Shown here piece after piece: positions 12,261 to 22,875 of a stretch of 64,000 bases of DNA. Position 1 is the stretch's first letter. Each line of letters begins with the position of its first letter. The DNA comes from Alitta virens. Taxonomy: Eukaryota > Annelida > Polychaeta > Phyllodocida > Nereididae. The notes under the pieces were generated by a model. The model did no database searches, had not been told where the DNA came from, and saw nothing but the letters and a program-made list of their open reading frames with translations. The position numbers were made by a program, and so were the translations under genes. Location of the stretch: positions 53,228,329 to 53,292,328 of the forward strand of contig OW028573.1 in NCBI GenBank assembly GCA_932294295.1, written 5' to 3'.

Positions 12261-13667
12261 AGACGCAGAAGGTTTTATTATTCAAGGTGTGTGAACGCAG
12301 TTGACCTGAACAAAACTTTTTTCAGAAAAAAAAAAAAACACAAAAAACAAAAACCAAAAAACACTATTTTATCGGCATGTTTTTTCTATAATTATTTGAG
12401 GTAAAGTTATCAATAGATTTATACCAGATACAGTTCTGTGATTTATACATATACAATGCACTATCAAACGGGCATCGGACATTCAATTTAATAAGAAGTC
12501 AAGAGTCAAGAAAGTTTATTTACGCTTATACAAAAAAATACACATATCACATACAAAATCATACATATGGTTTGGGTCAACTCCCAAAGCTTATAAGCTG
12601 TGGTGGATGAATCCCTCCATCCAAAAAACCATGTTATACATCAAAGTGGCATACAGACATTTTCATTGCATCCGGTTCAGGTGACAACCACTTAGTCCAT
12701 GCAATATTATTACCCATACTACCCACATAAAAATGATATAAATCTTGACAGCTATAACTACTGATCCTGGCATTTTGCATCATCGCAATGAGGCGAGATA
12801 TACATGGATTTATATATACATTATTTATTCGTAGACATCACGTACAAAATACAAAATGAAATTGTAGTCAAAACGTATCTTATACATGTAAATAACAATT
12901 TAATTATAATATTATAGTATGTTTAATGTGAACAAAGATAAAATATAATTTATATTGCCTGTATCATCATCTTTACTATCCACCATCAAATCTAAAAGTA
13001 TATAATTGCAACAGCTCTCTTCTGATGCTCAGATTGTACTGAGAGATCTGTTTTCAGTCTTGCTTCACCATTAATGATCTTAGCACTGGTAATATTTCAT
13101 GTTGTGCCAGATACTCGATGTGTTGTTGGACAGTGCCTGTTTTAGATCTATTCATAGTGATCCATTTTGTCTTTCTATTTCTATTATACAGCTTATTACT
13201 GTGATATATTCGTGGCATTGTTAGGATATCAACTCCAAATTCTGACAACATTGACAAAGAATGTGGTGAACAATCCCTTTGAAATGACTAACTTTGTTTG
13301 GTGACTTTCTGTTTAGATCCAAATGGTATGGTTTGTATATTGATTTTCCAGATGTCAACTATCATTATATATAATTCACACATCAAAAAGAATAGAATAC
13401 AATATAATGGAATAATCTTTATTTAAAGTCGCCATAACACAACAATAAAATTATCTCTAAAAGCTTTATTGATCAACTATATAGGTGCAAAAATAAAAAG
13501 TGCAGATAAAACAATAACAATAGCCTAACTAATTAAATTATGATATACCCTTGATATAAATGTCTAAAAACAGAAATTGTCTATTTCACAAAGATACACA
13601 TGAACGAGAAGATTACATGAATACCTGGCCATTCTATACAGCCTCTTTCTTAAATATGGTTGATTTT
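12261..13667 (-). other. AT-rich DNA with possible LINE 3' remnants
   Basis: At about 12498-12660 the minus strand reads GGATGGAGGGATTCATCCAC followed by an AT-rich trailer, AATAAACTTTC and two TCTTGAC units. This is the layout of a CR1-like 3' UTR with a short-repeat tail. A 67-codon minus-strand open frame (13054-13257; ends LPVLRSLMVKQD) may be coding debris but resembles nothing I can name. AATAATCTTTATTT at about 13411 is another tail-like motif. Confidence 0.3.
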
Positions 13668-13935
13668 AGGCAGATGTAGCGACCTATTCCTGGCTCTGGC
13701 TGTAACTGGCTCCAGTCAGCCGCTTTTGTCCACTGCTAGCTTATAGTTGGCTTACACCTACCACCACTGAAACAAAAAAACCCTTCATGAATGTAAGAAA
13801 TATATCCAGTAAAAATGCATGTGCAATCGACTTTTTCACAAGAAATTACAACTTTATGCATAAATCATCGCATAACAAAAGTAATCTAGCTTTGTCTAGG
13901 TTCAATTTGGCTGGTAGTATTGAATGAGACTAACT
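13668..13935 (-). repeat. dispersed repeat family R1, copy 3
   Basis: It contains CGACCTATTCCTGGCTCTGG, TAACTGGCTCCAGTCAGCCGC, TTATAGTTGGCTTACA and, at the far end, TAATCTAGCTTTGTCTAGG before TGAATGAGACTAAC. These match copy 1 in order and orientation, with more divergence. Confidence 0.6.
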
Positions 13936-16271
13936 TTATATCAGAAAATTTAACATCTGCTCAGACACAACATTTTGTAAACTGTCACTCCGATGAGTAT
14001 TGTTCACGGATTGTAAATATTGATATCAATATTATACAATTATACACACATCAGGGAAGAAATTGATGCTTGAATATATGCATGGTCTGATGAAAGAATG
14101 CATGAGAATGAGGACAACAAGCCTATCACGTTCACACACTGCACTAAATACAGTCTAGTATTGTTTGGCGACAGACGCAGCAAGGTGATTGACTTCTACA
14201 CTTACTGCATCTTATGCCACTCAGCTTGTTTTGTGTTGACAATGAAAAGCTGTTGGTCCACTGAAACTGTACCTTTCCAACAAGACAAAATGCCATTGCC
14301 TTCCAGAAGCTGGAATTATCCCGCAGCTAGCCCTGCCAACCTGAGTGTAACATGTTTCCAAAAATGAGATTGGCAGGTCTTTGTGAAAATTAATTAAATC
14401 AGGTTTCCATGGATGGCCAGTGCACGCATTCCTGTTCTGTTCGTGTGAAATGTGCAAAAATCTATTTCTCATTTAAACAAATTGTGTAAATGCATCAGCG
14501 AGGTTGCAATTCATGTGCACACAACAACAAAGTAATTACTGCATGTTCTCATAAATGCTCCATTTCCTTGTTGTTATTAAATATTTACATTTTAATTGGA
14601 ATTACCCAGAAGCTTCCGTAATGCCACTTTAATGAAATGAGCCTCAGCATATACTGCATTGCAATGACAGCTAATTTGCAGCCTGCAAAAGTAACGTAAT
14701 GTCTGTATTGTGTGTCAAATCTGCAATGCTGTCTGTGGAAGACTGGCTTCAATTTAAGCGGCCCAAAATGAAATGGCAGCAAAAGGAAAGATTGATGGAA
14801 AGGAACAGCACTTTATAAAGCAAGTATTACTTTATCTTCGTGACATTCTCAGCAGTCGAGCAATATTGATCGCTGTTCTGCTGAGGGCCTTCGTCTCAGC
14901 CAGCCTTGGGTTTACTTCATGTTATTGCTAAATCTAATATAGATACAGACCGTTTTCTTGTGGAGGCAGAAACCCATGCTATTGTGTGCTTCAATGTGAT
15001 ATGTGAATACTAACATACAAAGGGACTCGGTGTAAGTGAGGCAATTGAATCTTGCTCGGTTGGAGTAATGTTCTCTCACAACAAAGACCAACACAACACA
15101 GTTAGTGGAATTCACCCAATCGATACCCACTTCAAGACAACTGTCAGCCCCAATGTTTCATTAAATAAGCAAAGCCAGTCTTGCCCCAGCCACAAATATT
15201 ATGTGGCTGAGCATTCTTGAAGATTCTGTGTGTCTATTACTCGAAAATGCTGGGTTATATCGTCATAGCTTTAGACCATTAAGCCTCATTTTTGTCGTAA
15301 ATTTCTTGCTATGCAGTCCATAACACAACAATCTGTCTACTTGAAACCTCTCGTCTCTGGCTGTAGACCAACTGTGAATACATATTGGCCTCTTGTGCAG
15401 GGCAATGGTGTAATTCTGAAGAACCACATCTGTAATCAGCCTATGTTTATGGTGGCAGAGTCCCCAATGGCCCCGCAAATTTCCCTAATGTAATGATAGA
15501 TACTCCCTAATAACGCTCTGTAACCTCCAAATGATATTATACCCATTGATTGTAGGCATATGACGAACGACATAATGGTCTGCAATGATAGACTGGACCA
15601 TGAAACAGCCATATGCTTTGTAAATTATTGTTGCTGTGGAACATATTTAAACGTCTGCATTCCCCGTGAATTGGGGCTTATGTAAAATTCATCTCGGCAA
15701 ACCCCGTTTTTTACATTACAGATAATTTGTATTATGAATGGCAGTTCTTTGTATTTGTATTTCAAAGGAGGGAAGATTACAGTAAACATTTTTGGTGCAC
15801 TGCTTCCAAACTGTCTACGAAGAATCAAATGACAAGTGCACGTAAAAACTAGAAAAAACATGAGCTGCGGGAAATGTGGCTCTCCACACCATGTTACAGA
15901 GCTCTGTAAATCAGTTGTACTGTTCAATGACTTTTTATGAGGAAAATGGGGCACTTCTTGAATCTTACAAAACCAAACACTAATCTCTACCTAATGAGTA
16001 GATACTACACTTAAATAATATGTTCAAAGCTTCAGGGTGGGCTTGCGGTCCACTGATCCTTCCTGAGGGATGGATAAAGTGTTGCGACAGTCTACCTTGA
16101 AGTGTCCAACTTGAATTATTATATTTCTGACATTAGATAGTCCTCCTATCTCAACCTCACCATCACATCATAGTTATAGTCTTTCATACAATTTTTCTTT
16201 CTATTCTATTTTATTTATTTATTGTTGTATTGTCCGTCTGTAAATAAGGATATTTAGATATTCTTTATGTA
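13936..16271. other. low-repeat region, possible conserved non-coding sequence
   Basis: This stretch has less simple sequence and slightly higher GC than its neighbours and no transposon that I can recognise. 14500-14780 is dense in homeobox-like TAATTA/TTAAT cores and looks like developmental non-coding DNA. That is an impression from composition only. Short open frames (14098-14367 plus, 14221-14472 minus, 15625-15954 minus) show no domains. Confidence 0.25.
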
Positions 16272-16561
16272 CACTAATGGACTTTAAAAATGCATAGGTA
16301 AAACATGTTGTATAAACCCGAGATAATGAATTGTGTTATGTCATAAGAACAAATAATTCTGGTCACCATCACAAGCCTTGTCTCATTGAGCCTTAAATTT
16401 AAGGTGCCATCAGGTCAATGGCAGTACTGAGGTCATGTTACTGGTTTGACAATGTGATGTCATACTGCTTGATTGACAAACAATGATTTGAAATCAGGCT
16501 ATCAAAAGCTTCCTTAAGGTTAGCCTTATCAAGGCCCCAACACATTTTGCTGAAAATCACA

Positions 16562-17408
16562 ATGCCAAGGCTGCAGCAGAATTTCAGAGATCAGGCAATC
16601 GGCATGCTTGCAGCAGGCGTATCTCAAGGCCGTGTTGCAAGGCACTTTGGTGTGACAACATCGTCCCAGAATCAGCAGAAGAACTGTGAGCCAGCGGCTG
16701 GCCGAGCAGGGCATCAGGGCCCACAGGGCATTTGTTTGAGTGGAGCTGGACCATCGCAGAATCGGCATTCGTCTTCGCTAGGCTCAGCAACATTCAAACA
16801 GGCACACGCCTAACCGTTTCTGGAGGACTGTCATGTTTAGTGACGAATCTGGTTTTCAGCTTCACCACAATGATGGGCGTCAGCGAGTGTACCATCATCG
16901 AGGGGAGCGCAATGCAAGACCATGTGTTGCTCAGAATGACAGTTTTGGGCGATGCTCTGTCATGGTCTGAGGTGCTATTGGGTATAGCTGGAGATCAGAA
17001 CTTGTGGTCATCAATGGTTCCTTGAATGGTCAATGCTACAGAGATGAGATCCTGCAGACTCATGTGGTGCCGTACTTCAATGCTCATCCAGACTGGACGT
17101 TCATGCATGACAATGCCAGGCCTCATGTTGCCGGAATATGCCAACAGCTGTTGGCTGACAACAACATCAGAGTGTAGGACTGGCCTCCCTATAGCCCAGA
17201 CATATACCCCATTGAACATGTCTTGGACATGCTCTTGAGACAGAAGCAGAGAAGAGTTCCTGCCCCAAACACCAATGCTCCTCTGCGCCAGGCCCTGGTG
17301 GAAGAGTGGAGGGCAATACCCAGACGACAACTGGACAACATTTTGTTGTCAATGCCCTGAAGACTGGCAGCACTGCTCCAGAGCCGTGGTGGTCACACCC
17401 GCTACTGA
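16562..17408 (+). pseudogene. Tc1-like transposase pseudogene
   Basis: The frame starting at the ATG at 16562 (MPRLQQNFRDQAIGMLAAG) is the N-terminal helix-turn-helix of a Tc1-type transposase. After HFGV about 55 residues are missing and the frame shifts, then it continues as RISRRTVSQRLAEQGIRAHR to the catalytic core. The triad is visible: D in FSDES (16842), D in MHDNARPH (17109) and E in PIEH (17214), with 34 residues between the last two, the DD34E spacing of Tc1. In-frame stops occur at least at 16968 (where a tryptophan is usual), 17175 and 17358, plus two more upstream of FSDES. Several look like C-to-T or G-to-A decay. The frame ends GGHTRY at the TGA at 17406. Confidence 0.93.
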
Positions 17409-17441
17409 TCCAGCCTTCGTTGTTGTGGACTCTTTGTTATC

Positions 17442-18668
17442 CACTCAACCGAATATGCAGTCCTTGAGGTAGTTGAAAGAATTTTAACATCTATGGACAA
17501 AAAATTAACACCTTTAAATGTATCTTTAGACTTATCGAAGGCCTTTGACACACTTAACCATGATATCCTATTATTTAAATTGAAACATTATGGTTTTCGA
17601 AATGAGTCTCTAGATTTTATGAAAAGTTATCTGTCAAACAGACTGCAGTATGTTAAGCTTGAAGATATATCCTCTGATCTAATGCCCTTAACAGTAGGAG
17701 TTCCTCAGGGGTCCATTCTAGGACCCCTTCTTTTCATTATATATATTAATGATCTGGTCCATGCCACAGACCGGTTTTATCCAGTCATCTATGCCGATGA
17801 TTCCACTCTGATGGCAACACTAAACTCCTTTGGTGAAACTGATTTAGAATCCAGTATAAATAATGAGCTAAGTAAAGTTAGCAATTGGTTAAACCTAAAT
17901 AAATTGTCTCTGAATACCACCAAAACTAAGGCTATGATTTTTCATACTGCCCAAAGGGAAGTTTGTAAACCCCAATTAAAAATGGAAAACCATACTATTG
18001 AGTTTGTCGAGAGCTTTAATCTCCTTGGCATAGTGATTGACTCTAAATTGAAATGGGGTCCGCACATAGATATCATTGGTAAAAAGATAAGTAGGACCTC
18101 GGGCATTATAAATAAATTGAAAAACTTTATCCCTATCAATGCAATTCTGAACATTTATAACTTACTAATACTATCCTATATAAATTATGGCTTATTGATT
18201 TGGAGTGTGAAAGGTAACAAAATTTCAAAATTACAAAATAAAGCCATTAGACATATGACAAGGAGCAAACATAATGCTCACACAAGTGGGCTTTTTAAAG
18301 CTTTAAATCTGCTCAAATTTGATGACCTATGTGCACTGCATGACTATAAATTTAGCTATAGAGCAGAAAATGGCAACCTTCCAGTTTATTTTATGACCCT
18401 CTTGCAGTCTCTCAAAATTACCAGTCAAAATTACCCCACTAGACAAAATCTTATGTATAGACCACCCCAGATTAGACATGAATTTGCTAAGTGCAGTATT
18501 ACATACCGATACACCCAACTTTTTAATAGCATGAGTTTAAATATAAGAGATAAAATTTTCACACATAGTTTTGATGGCTTTAAGAAATATATTAAGAAAA
18601 TAACCATCAATTCATATTCAGATCACTGCTCGCTACCAACCTGTTATGTCTGTGAAAGAAACTGTTAA
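17442..18668 (+). CDS. reverse transcriptase, C-terminal part, of CR1-like LINE 1
   Basis: The open frame enters from the truncation point as HSTEYAVLEVVERI and has its first ATG at 17493, giving 391 codons from there. Counting from that ATG, RT motif A is LDLSKAFD (residues 12-19, catalytic D13), GVPQGSILGPLL lies at 69-80, and the catalytic YADD at 100-103. The RT thumb follows, then the C-terminal region ending in a cysteine cluster (CSLPTCYVCERNC) as in LINE 2. The endonuclease and RT fingers are missing, so it cannot be autonomous, and no promoter is present. The uninterrupted frame marks it as the youngest LINE copy in the window. Confidence 0.95.
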   Translation, partial: HSTEYAVLEVVERILTSMDKKLTPLNVSLDLSKAFDTLNHDILLFKLKHYGFRNESLDFMKSYLSNRLQYVKLEDISSDLMPLTVGVPQGSILGPLLFIIYINDLVHATDRFYPVIYADDSTLMATLNSFGETDLESSINNELSKVSNWLNLNKLSLNTTKTKAMIFHTAQREVCKPQLKMENHTIEFVESFNLLGIVIDSKLKWGPHIDIIGKKISRTSGIINKLKNFIPINAILNIYNLLILSYINYGLLIWSVKGNKISKLQNKAIRHMTRSKHNAHTSGLFKALNLLKFDDLCALHDYKFSYRAENGNLPVYFMTLLQSLKITSQNYPTRQNLMYRPPQIRHEFAKCSITYRYTQLFNSMSLNIRDKIFTHSFDGFKKYIKKITINSYSDHCSLPTCYVCERNC

Positions 18669-18858
18669 ATGTGTCCAACTAACTCCGACCAGTATATTCT
18701 AATCCTTAACTATTTATTATATATACAAATAGCTAGTTCTGATTTCATGTGAGTGATCCTTTCCAGTGAAGCAGCAGTCTACTTTGTAGAACCTTTTTGC
18801 TGATCTGCTGAATTAAATTTGTATTGCAAACATTTACTTCAAGTTAACTATAGGTGGT

Positions 18859-18891
18859 CCCTCGATAGCGGCACCTAAATGCCTTAGAGGG
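18859..18891 (+). other. 3' UTR hairpin of LINE 1
   Basis: CCCTCGATAGCGGCA, a short loop and TGCCTTAGAGGG pair as CCCTC/GAGGG outside and GGCA/TGCC inside. The same outer sequence with a different loop recurs at 21456-21488 and 22783-22814 in otherwise unrelated repeats. In LINEs of this type the 3' structure is what the reverse transcriptase recognises. Confidence 0.7.
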
Positions 18892-19153
18892 TTCTCCTCC
18901 ACTAAATATATATATATATATTTTTTTGATTATGTATGATTGTTAAATATAGTGGTGAATAAAATGATGAGTGATTGATTGATTGATTGTTATGCATTTT
19001 TGCACTTGTTGACATCATTGACATGATTTGTTTCTGTTACCAGTCCATGTTTTCTGCTCTTCCTGTTATATGATTAATAAATCTGTTGAACAAAGCACAA
19101 GTATGTTATTTTTCACTTAAAATGCAGTTATGCGTTTTTAAAGTCCATTAGTG

Positions 19154-19830
19154 TACATACATTTCAATGTGTTTTTGGTGTTTTTTTTCTATCTTTCCCT
19201 CTCTCCTTAATAATGCTATAACCATATGTATATCTTGTAATGGAGCTGGTATTATTTTTTCCACCTGTAATTCTGTATTGTTTTTTTTTTCTTTCCCTAC
19301 CACTGTGACAGCTTTGTAGCTTTTAGGGTTTTCCTGATAAGGCATTGAGGGGATCCTTTTTTTTTGTACCACATGACTTATTTTCTATATGCAAACGCTT
19401 CAATATATGTGTATTATTTGACCATATGTTATTAGTGTCTTGTTTTAATGTTGCCATGCAATGTCTTGTCAAAAACAAAAAAAAATTAGAATTCAATTCA
19501 AATGACAACGAATGCACTCAAAATATCAATAACACTTTTGTTGCTCATAATATGTGGATTAAGTGATGCATTGTGACAATAACCAGCAACTAGAAATTGA
19601 TAATAAAGTGATCATAAAATATTCACATTCTATTTATCATAAATATCATCATTCTCATCGATTCTGTCAGTATTTTGTCAAACTAGTACTCCGAGATTGT
19701 TCAATTTCAAATGTGAAATTGTAATATTTTTGAGTGAAAAATCAGATTTTATTGCAGAGACATCACTTGAAAACATTACAGTGCTCAAAAACAAAATTTG
19801 AGTTAGTAAGTGTAAAAGTTCAATGTTGCC
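19154..19830. other. unique AT-rich DNA, no gene seen
   Basis: Contains T-rich tracts and short open frames on both strands (19148-19372, 19323-19517, 19345-19566) without recognisable domains. Confidence 0.4.
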
Positions 19831-20026
19831 GTTACAGCTAATTCATAGAGTTGGAAACAATCTTTAAGACTGGAAGCTTAACTCCAGAGGATATCATGCG
19901 AACCCCGCCTGATCTCTCACTGGTTGAGAGACTACCTTTACCAATGGGAGTCATGGATTCACATGACGTCATCTGGAGTTTGGCTTCCAGTCTAAAAGAT
20001 TTCCAACTCTATGAAATAGGCTGTAA
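19831..20026. mobile_element. palindromic MITE with arms of about 75 bp
   Basis: The left arm (TTACAGC, ATTCATAGAGTTGGAAA, AGACTGGAAGCTTAACTCCAG) is the near-perfect reverse complement of the right arm (CTGGAGTTTGGCTTCCAGTCT, TTTCCAACTCTATGAA, GGCTGTAA). The centre has CACTGGTTGAGAGACTACC and TGGGAGTCATGGATTCACAT. It is non-coding; the 67-codon frame across it is a by-product. A more decayed copy is at 2932-3073. Target duplication is unclear. Confidence 0.85.
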
Positions 20027-20611
20027 GTCATACTTCAAAAACAATATGCTTTAAAATTCAACATTTCACATCTAGAGTAATTTTTCCAACAGAAAGAATT
20101 ACATGAGCCACTGAAAGAAAATACTGCATTGCCATTAATGAAGTAATCAAGCCTGACCTTGATCAAACCTATCAGTTTGCTGAGTTGGTCTCTGGTGACA
20201 TTCCTTCAACATCGAGACAGCTTGACATAAGAAGTAGCCAAAGGGCCTAATTTACTGCAAGGTCATACTGGTACATGACACTGCATCAGTTCTGTGGCCA
20301 CAATTATAGCAGCTTGCCTCAAACGCAGAAGCCTGCAATTCGCCCTCATGCAGCTAAATCACTGATAAAAATCATTGATTTCTCACATCATACATTTACA
20401 CAAGTTTGTGAAATTTTAGTGTGTAAATCATGAAACTTTTTCAAGTTCGCTTCCACTCGATAGCTCAGCAAAATTAAAAATCCTCTGCATTTATACACTG
20501 TATATATTTATTTGTGTATTCTTTAATCATAATTCATCAGAAGTGTCATAAATATAATCAAATGGTAATACAAAAAGTATACTCAAAACATTGAATCATT
20601 GTCGATAGCAT
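20027..20611. other. unique DNA, no gene seen
   Basis: No open frame or repeat that I can support. Composition is slightly less AT-rich around 20150-20350. Confidence 0.4.
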
Positions 20612-20770
20612 GAAACGTTAAATTGGAGGTGCCTTGTATTTGGTGTCCATGCTGAGGCAAGTAAAACAAAAACCCCACCCATGTGATAAAGTTCGAACAT
20701 GGTGTGGCATTATTATCTCATCATTACGTCTGCCTCTGGCAGCTGGTCATATAAGTTGACTAAGCTTCAG
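20612..20770 (+). repeat. SINE-like repeat family S, copy 1
   Basis: It shares GAAACGTTAAATTGGAGGTG, CCTTGTATTTGGTGTCCATG, CTGAGGCAAGTAAAA and ACCCCACCC with copies at 21.4 and 22.7 kb. Its 3' part reads CTCATCATTACGTCTGCCTC then TGGCAG, a variant shared with the fragment at 34.83 kb. No tRNA-like head is visible. Confidence 0.6.
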
Positions 20771-21375
20771 GCCCAGTAGCATTGATACATTATACATTGC
20801 CATCCAGGCTAGGCACATCTATCTGAGGCTAGAACAAGCACTACACCAACTAGATTTCTAACGCAAGTATTAGTCCTTATGGAGTGTTGCTTCCAACAGA
20901 AGGCTATATTCGTACGGCTTGAACATTTGCTCGAGTGGCAGATAGTAGATTGTATTGTAAGAATAAATTCTGTAAAATGGCAAATGTCTTGACAAGCGCT
21001 GTATCAACAAAATTGACAGGGAAATCATTCTTTGAAATATACTGGGAAGGTATGAGAAGACAACACGTCAATCACAGGATGATTCTGCATAGCTCTTACT
21101 GTGACCAAACATGTATTTGTCCATTATGACTGTACAAAACTGGTGGTTTTAATGATGAGGCGGTGTTAAAGCGAGGGTTCACTGTAACTGAATTGAGAAT
21201 ACTAAGATACACGAATGAGGCTATGGCATCATTATTCAATATCAGCCAATAAAAGGTGAGCATATCATCTCGGAAACAGATGAGATAGTGCTCAGGTGCA
21301 ATGCCTGGAATGGTAGCATGAAACAATATCTGAACTGACCGTGATGGGTCCATGAGAACTGTGTACATGTTTAAC

Positions 21376-21520
21376 AATGCTGAGGCAAGTAAAAGACCCC
21401 ACCCAGGAGGTAAATGTTTAACGTGGGTAGACTCCTCTCTCACCTCATCAATCAACCCTCGATAGCGGCAAGAACTTGCCTTAGAGGGCTGCACTTTTCA
21501 TATCTATCTATTTATCTATA
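21376..21520 (+). repeat. SINE-like repeat family S, copy 2, with LINE-type 3' hairpin
   Basis: The body has AATGCTGAGGCAAGTAAAAG, ACCCCACCCAGG and CACCTCATCAATCAA. Then comes a hairpin at 21456-21488 (CCCTCGATAGCGGCAAG paired with CTTGCCTTAGAGGG) and a (TATC)n tail. The hairpin matches that of LINE 1 except for its loop. Confidence 0.7.
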
Positions 21521-22683
21521 ACCCTTAGTATTTCCTGCTACAAATCAAAGAAAAGGTACGGAGTACTGCATGTTAACAATTCTAAAGGGTTATAAAGATG
21601 GTTTCAGCTAGAAAATTTGCTTTTAGATCATGAAAATAATAAGATGTCTGATGCTCTCGCAGTTCAAAACAAAGTAACTGAGTATATGTAATAGTGAATG
21701 ACAAGAAATCATAAATGTAAGAATGGATGTCAAATTAACTTTACATCAGGTCAGAAAGCAGAAGTATCCATTAGATCTTAAAAGCTCTCTCCTCAGACTG
21801 GATAATATCTATGTCATGCTTGTCAATAACTTTCAGTAGCTAATTGAAACGAAGAGGGTGCTGCCAGAAGTATTGATCTGTCTCAAACTGTGGAACTTGC
21901 TATGAAAGCTATACCAACATAAAATAAAATGCCTCAGTACCGAATATTTTTGAAATATTTGGCAATAGTGACGTATTTTATTTAAAATATATTGTTTTCT
22001 TACAAAATAACGCATGAGCAACATATAGGAAGGTAGATGGCAAAATAAATTTGCAGAAATATTGTGACAAAGTTAAACACACCGATAAGGCATCGTCGAA
22101 TGTAATGTGATTTGCACCAGTATAGATTAACATTTGGAAATTGACCTTTCACAACGGAACTAATTCATTGCAGGAAAAGCTGTCAGCAGAGTTGTGGACT
22201 ACCTTACAGGATTTGCCACATTTTGCATGCTATTAATTTTGTCATACTTAACAAATTTCAATGTTTTTAATTTTACAAACAAACTCAGTTTATACGAATA
22301 AATAATGATTAAACAAAACAAACTAGTGAGGTTCTTTTGCTGTGATTGGATTTGTAAACTGACAGAATTACCTGTAGATTCTTTAGAAAAAAGTGCATTT
22401 TGCATGTAGCTTTCATGTACACCTGTATGAATTATAAAGCACGGAGCAAAAAAGGACAGGTGTGTAGAATGACAGTTTTTAGCATGGATTTTAAATCTAA
22501 TCTTACCATAACACACGGCAGCTGAGAAGAAGAATTCATGTATATCTATGTTTCAAGTGTGAGCTTGAGTTTAGGCAACCCCCTCTCCCCCTATAGCTAC
22601 ATGTATAGTTGAGACTATTTGATTTATTTTATAAATTTTTTCAACAAACTCGAAATGCTGAAACCTTCACAAGCAAAATTTTA
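21521..22683. other. AT-rich DNA, no gene seen
   Basis: Open frames on the minus strand (21833-22024, 22199-22516) lack any recognisable domain. No repeats were identified. Confidence 0.4.
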
Positions 22684-22875
22684 GCGGGTAAGACGTTATA
22701 TTGGCAGTCCCTTGTACTTGGTGTCTATGCGGAGATAAGTAAAAGACCCTTCCCTCTCTCACCTCATCAATCATCAATCAAGCCTCGTGAGCGGAAGAAC
22801 TTGCCTTATAGAGCTGCACTTCTATCTATCTATATATCCAGCTACCTACCTACCTACCTATCTATCTATCTATCT
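22684..22875 (+). repeat. SINE-like repeat family S, copy 3, with (TATC)n tail
   Basis: It begins GCGGGTAAGACGTTATATTGG, continues with CTTGTACTTGGTGTCTATGC and AAGTAAAAGACCC, then CACCTCATCAATCATCAATC. A diverged hairpin follows (CCTCGTGAGCGGAAG with CTTGCCTTATAGAG, 22783-22814) and an impure CTAT/CTAC tail to 22875. Confidence 0.7.

Larger units (their letters stand above)
17441..18990 (+). mobile_element. 5'-truncated CR1-like non-LTR retrotransposon (LINE 1)
   Basis: The element begins in the middle of reverse transcriptase, directly after the 3' part of the Tc1 element, and ends in a 3' UTR plus (TGAT)4 tail. TTGTTAT occurs at 17434-17440 and again at 18987-18993, a probable 7-bp target duplication overlapping the tail. 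A 3' UTR hairpin (18859-18891) is shared with SINE-like repeats at 21.4 and 22.8 kb. The RT frame is still open, so insertion is younger than the death of the surrounding Tc1 copy. Confidence 0.92.
16272..19153 (+). mobile_element. Tc1-like DNA transposon, dead, with nested LINE
   Basis: The left end CACTAATGGACTTTAAAAA (16272 onward) is repeated inverted at the right end, finishing at 19153. 25 of the first 26 bases agree, and both ends are flanked by TA (16270-16271 and 19154-19155), the target duplication of the Tc1/mariner superfamily. Inside are a decayed DD34E transposase (16562-17408) and a CR1-like LINE (17441-18990). Subtracting the LINE leaves about 1.3 kb, a normal Tc1 size. The element is non-autonomous because of nonsense mutations and an internal deletion. 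Confidence 0.93.

Noticed and set aside
2030..13450. Shared AATCTTTATT plus GTTATGGCGAC-like words near 2050 and 13411 as one element
   Set aside because: The two words occur in different relative orientation at the two places, and no further similarity was found.
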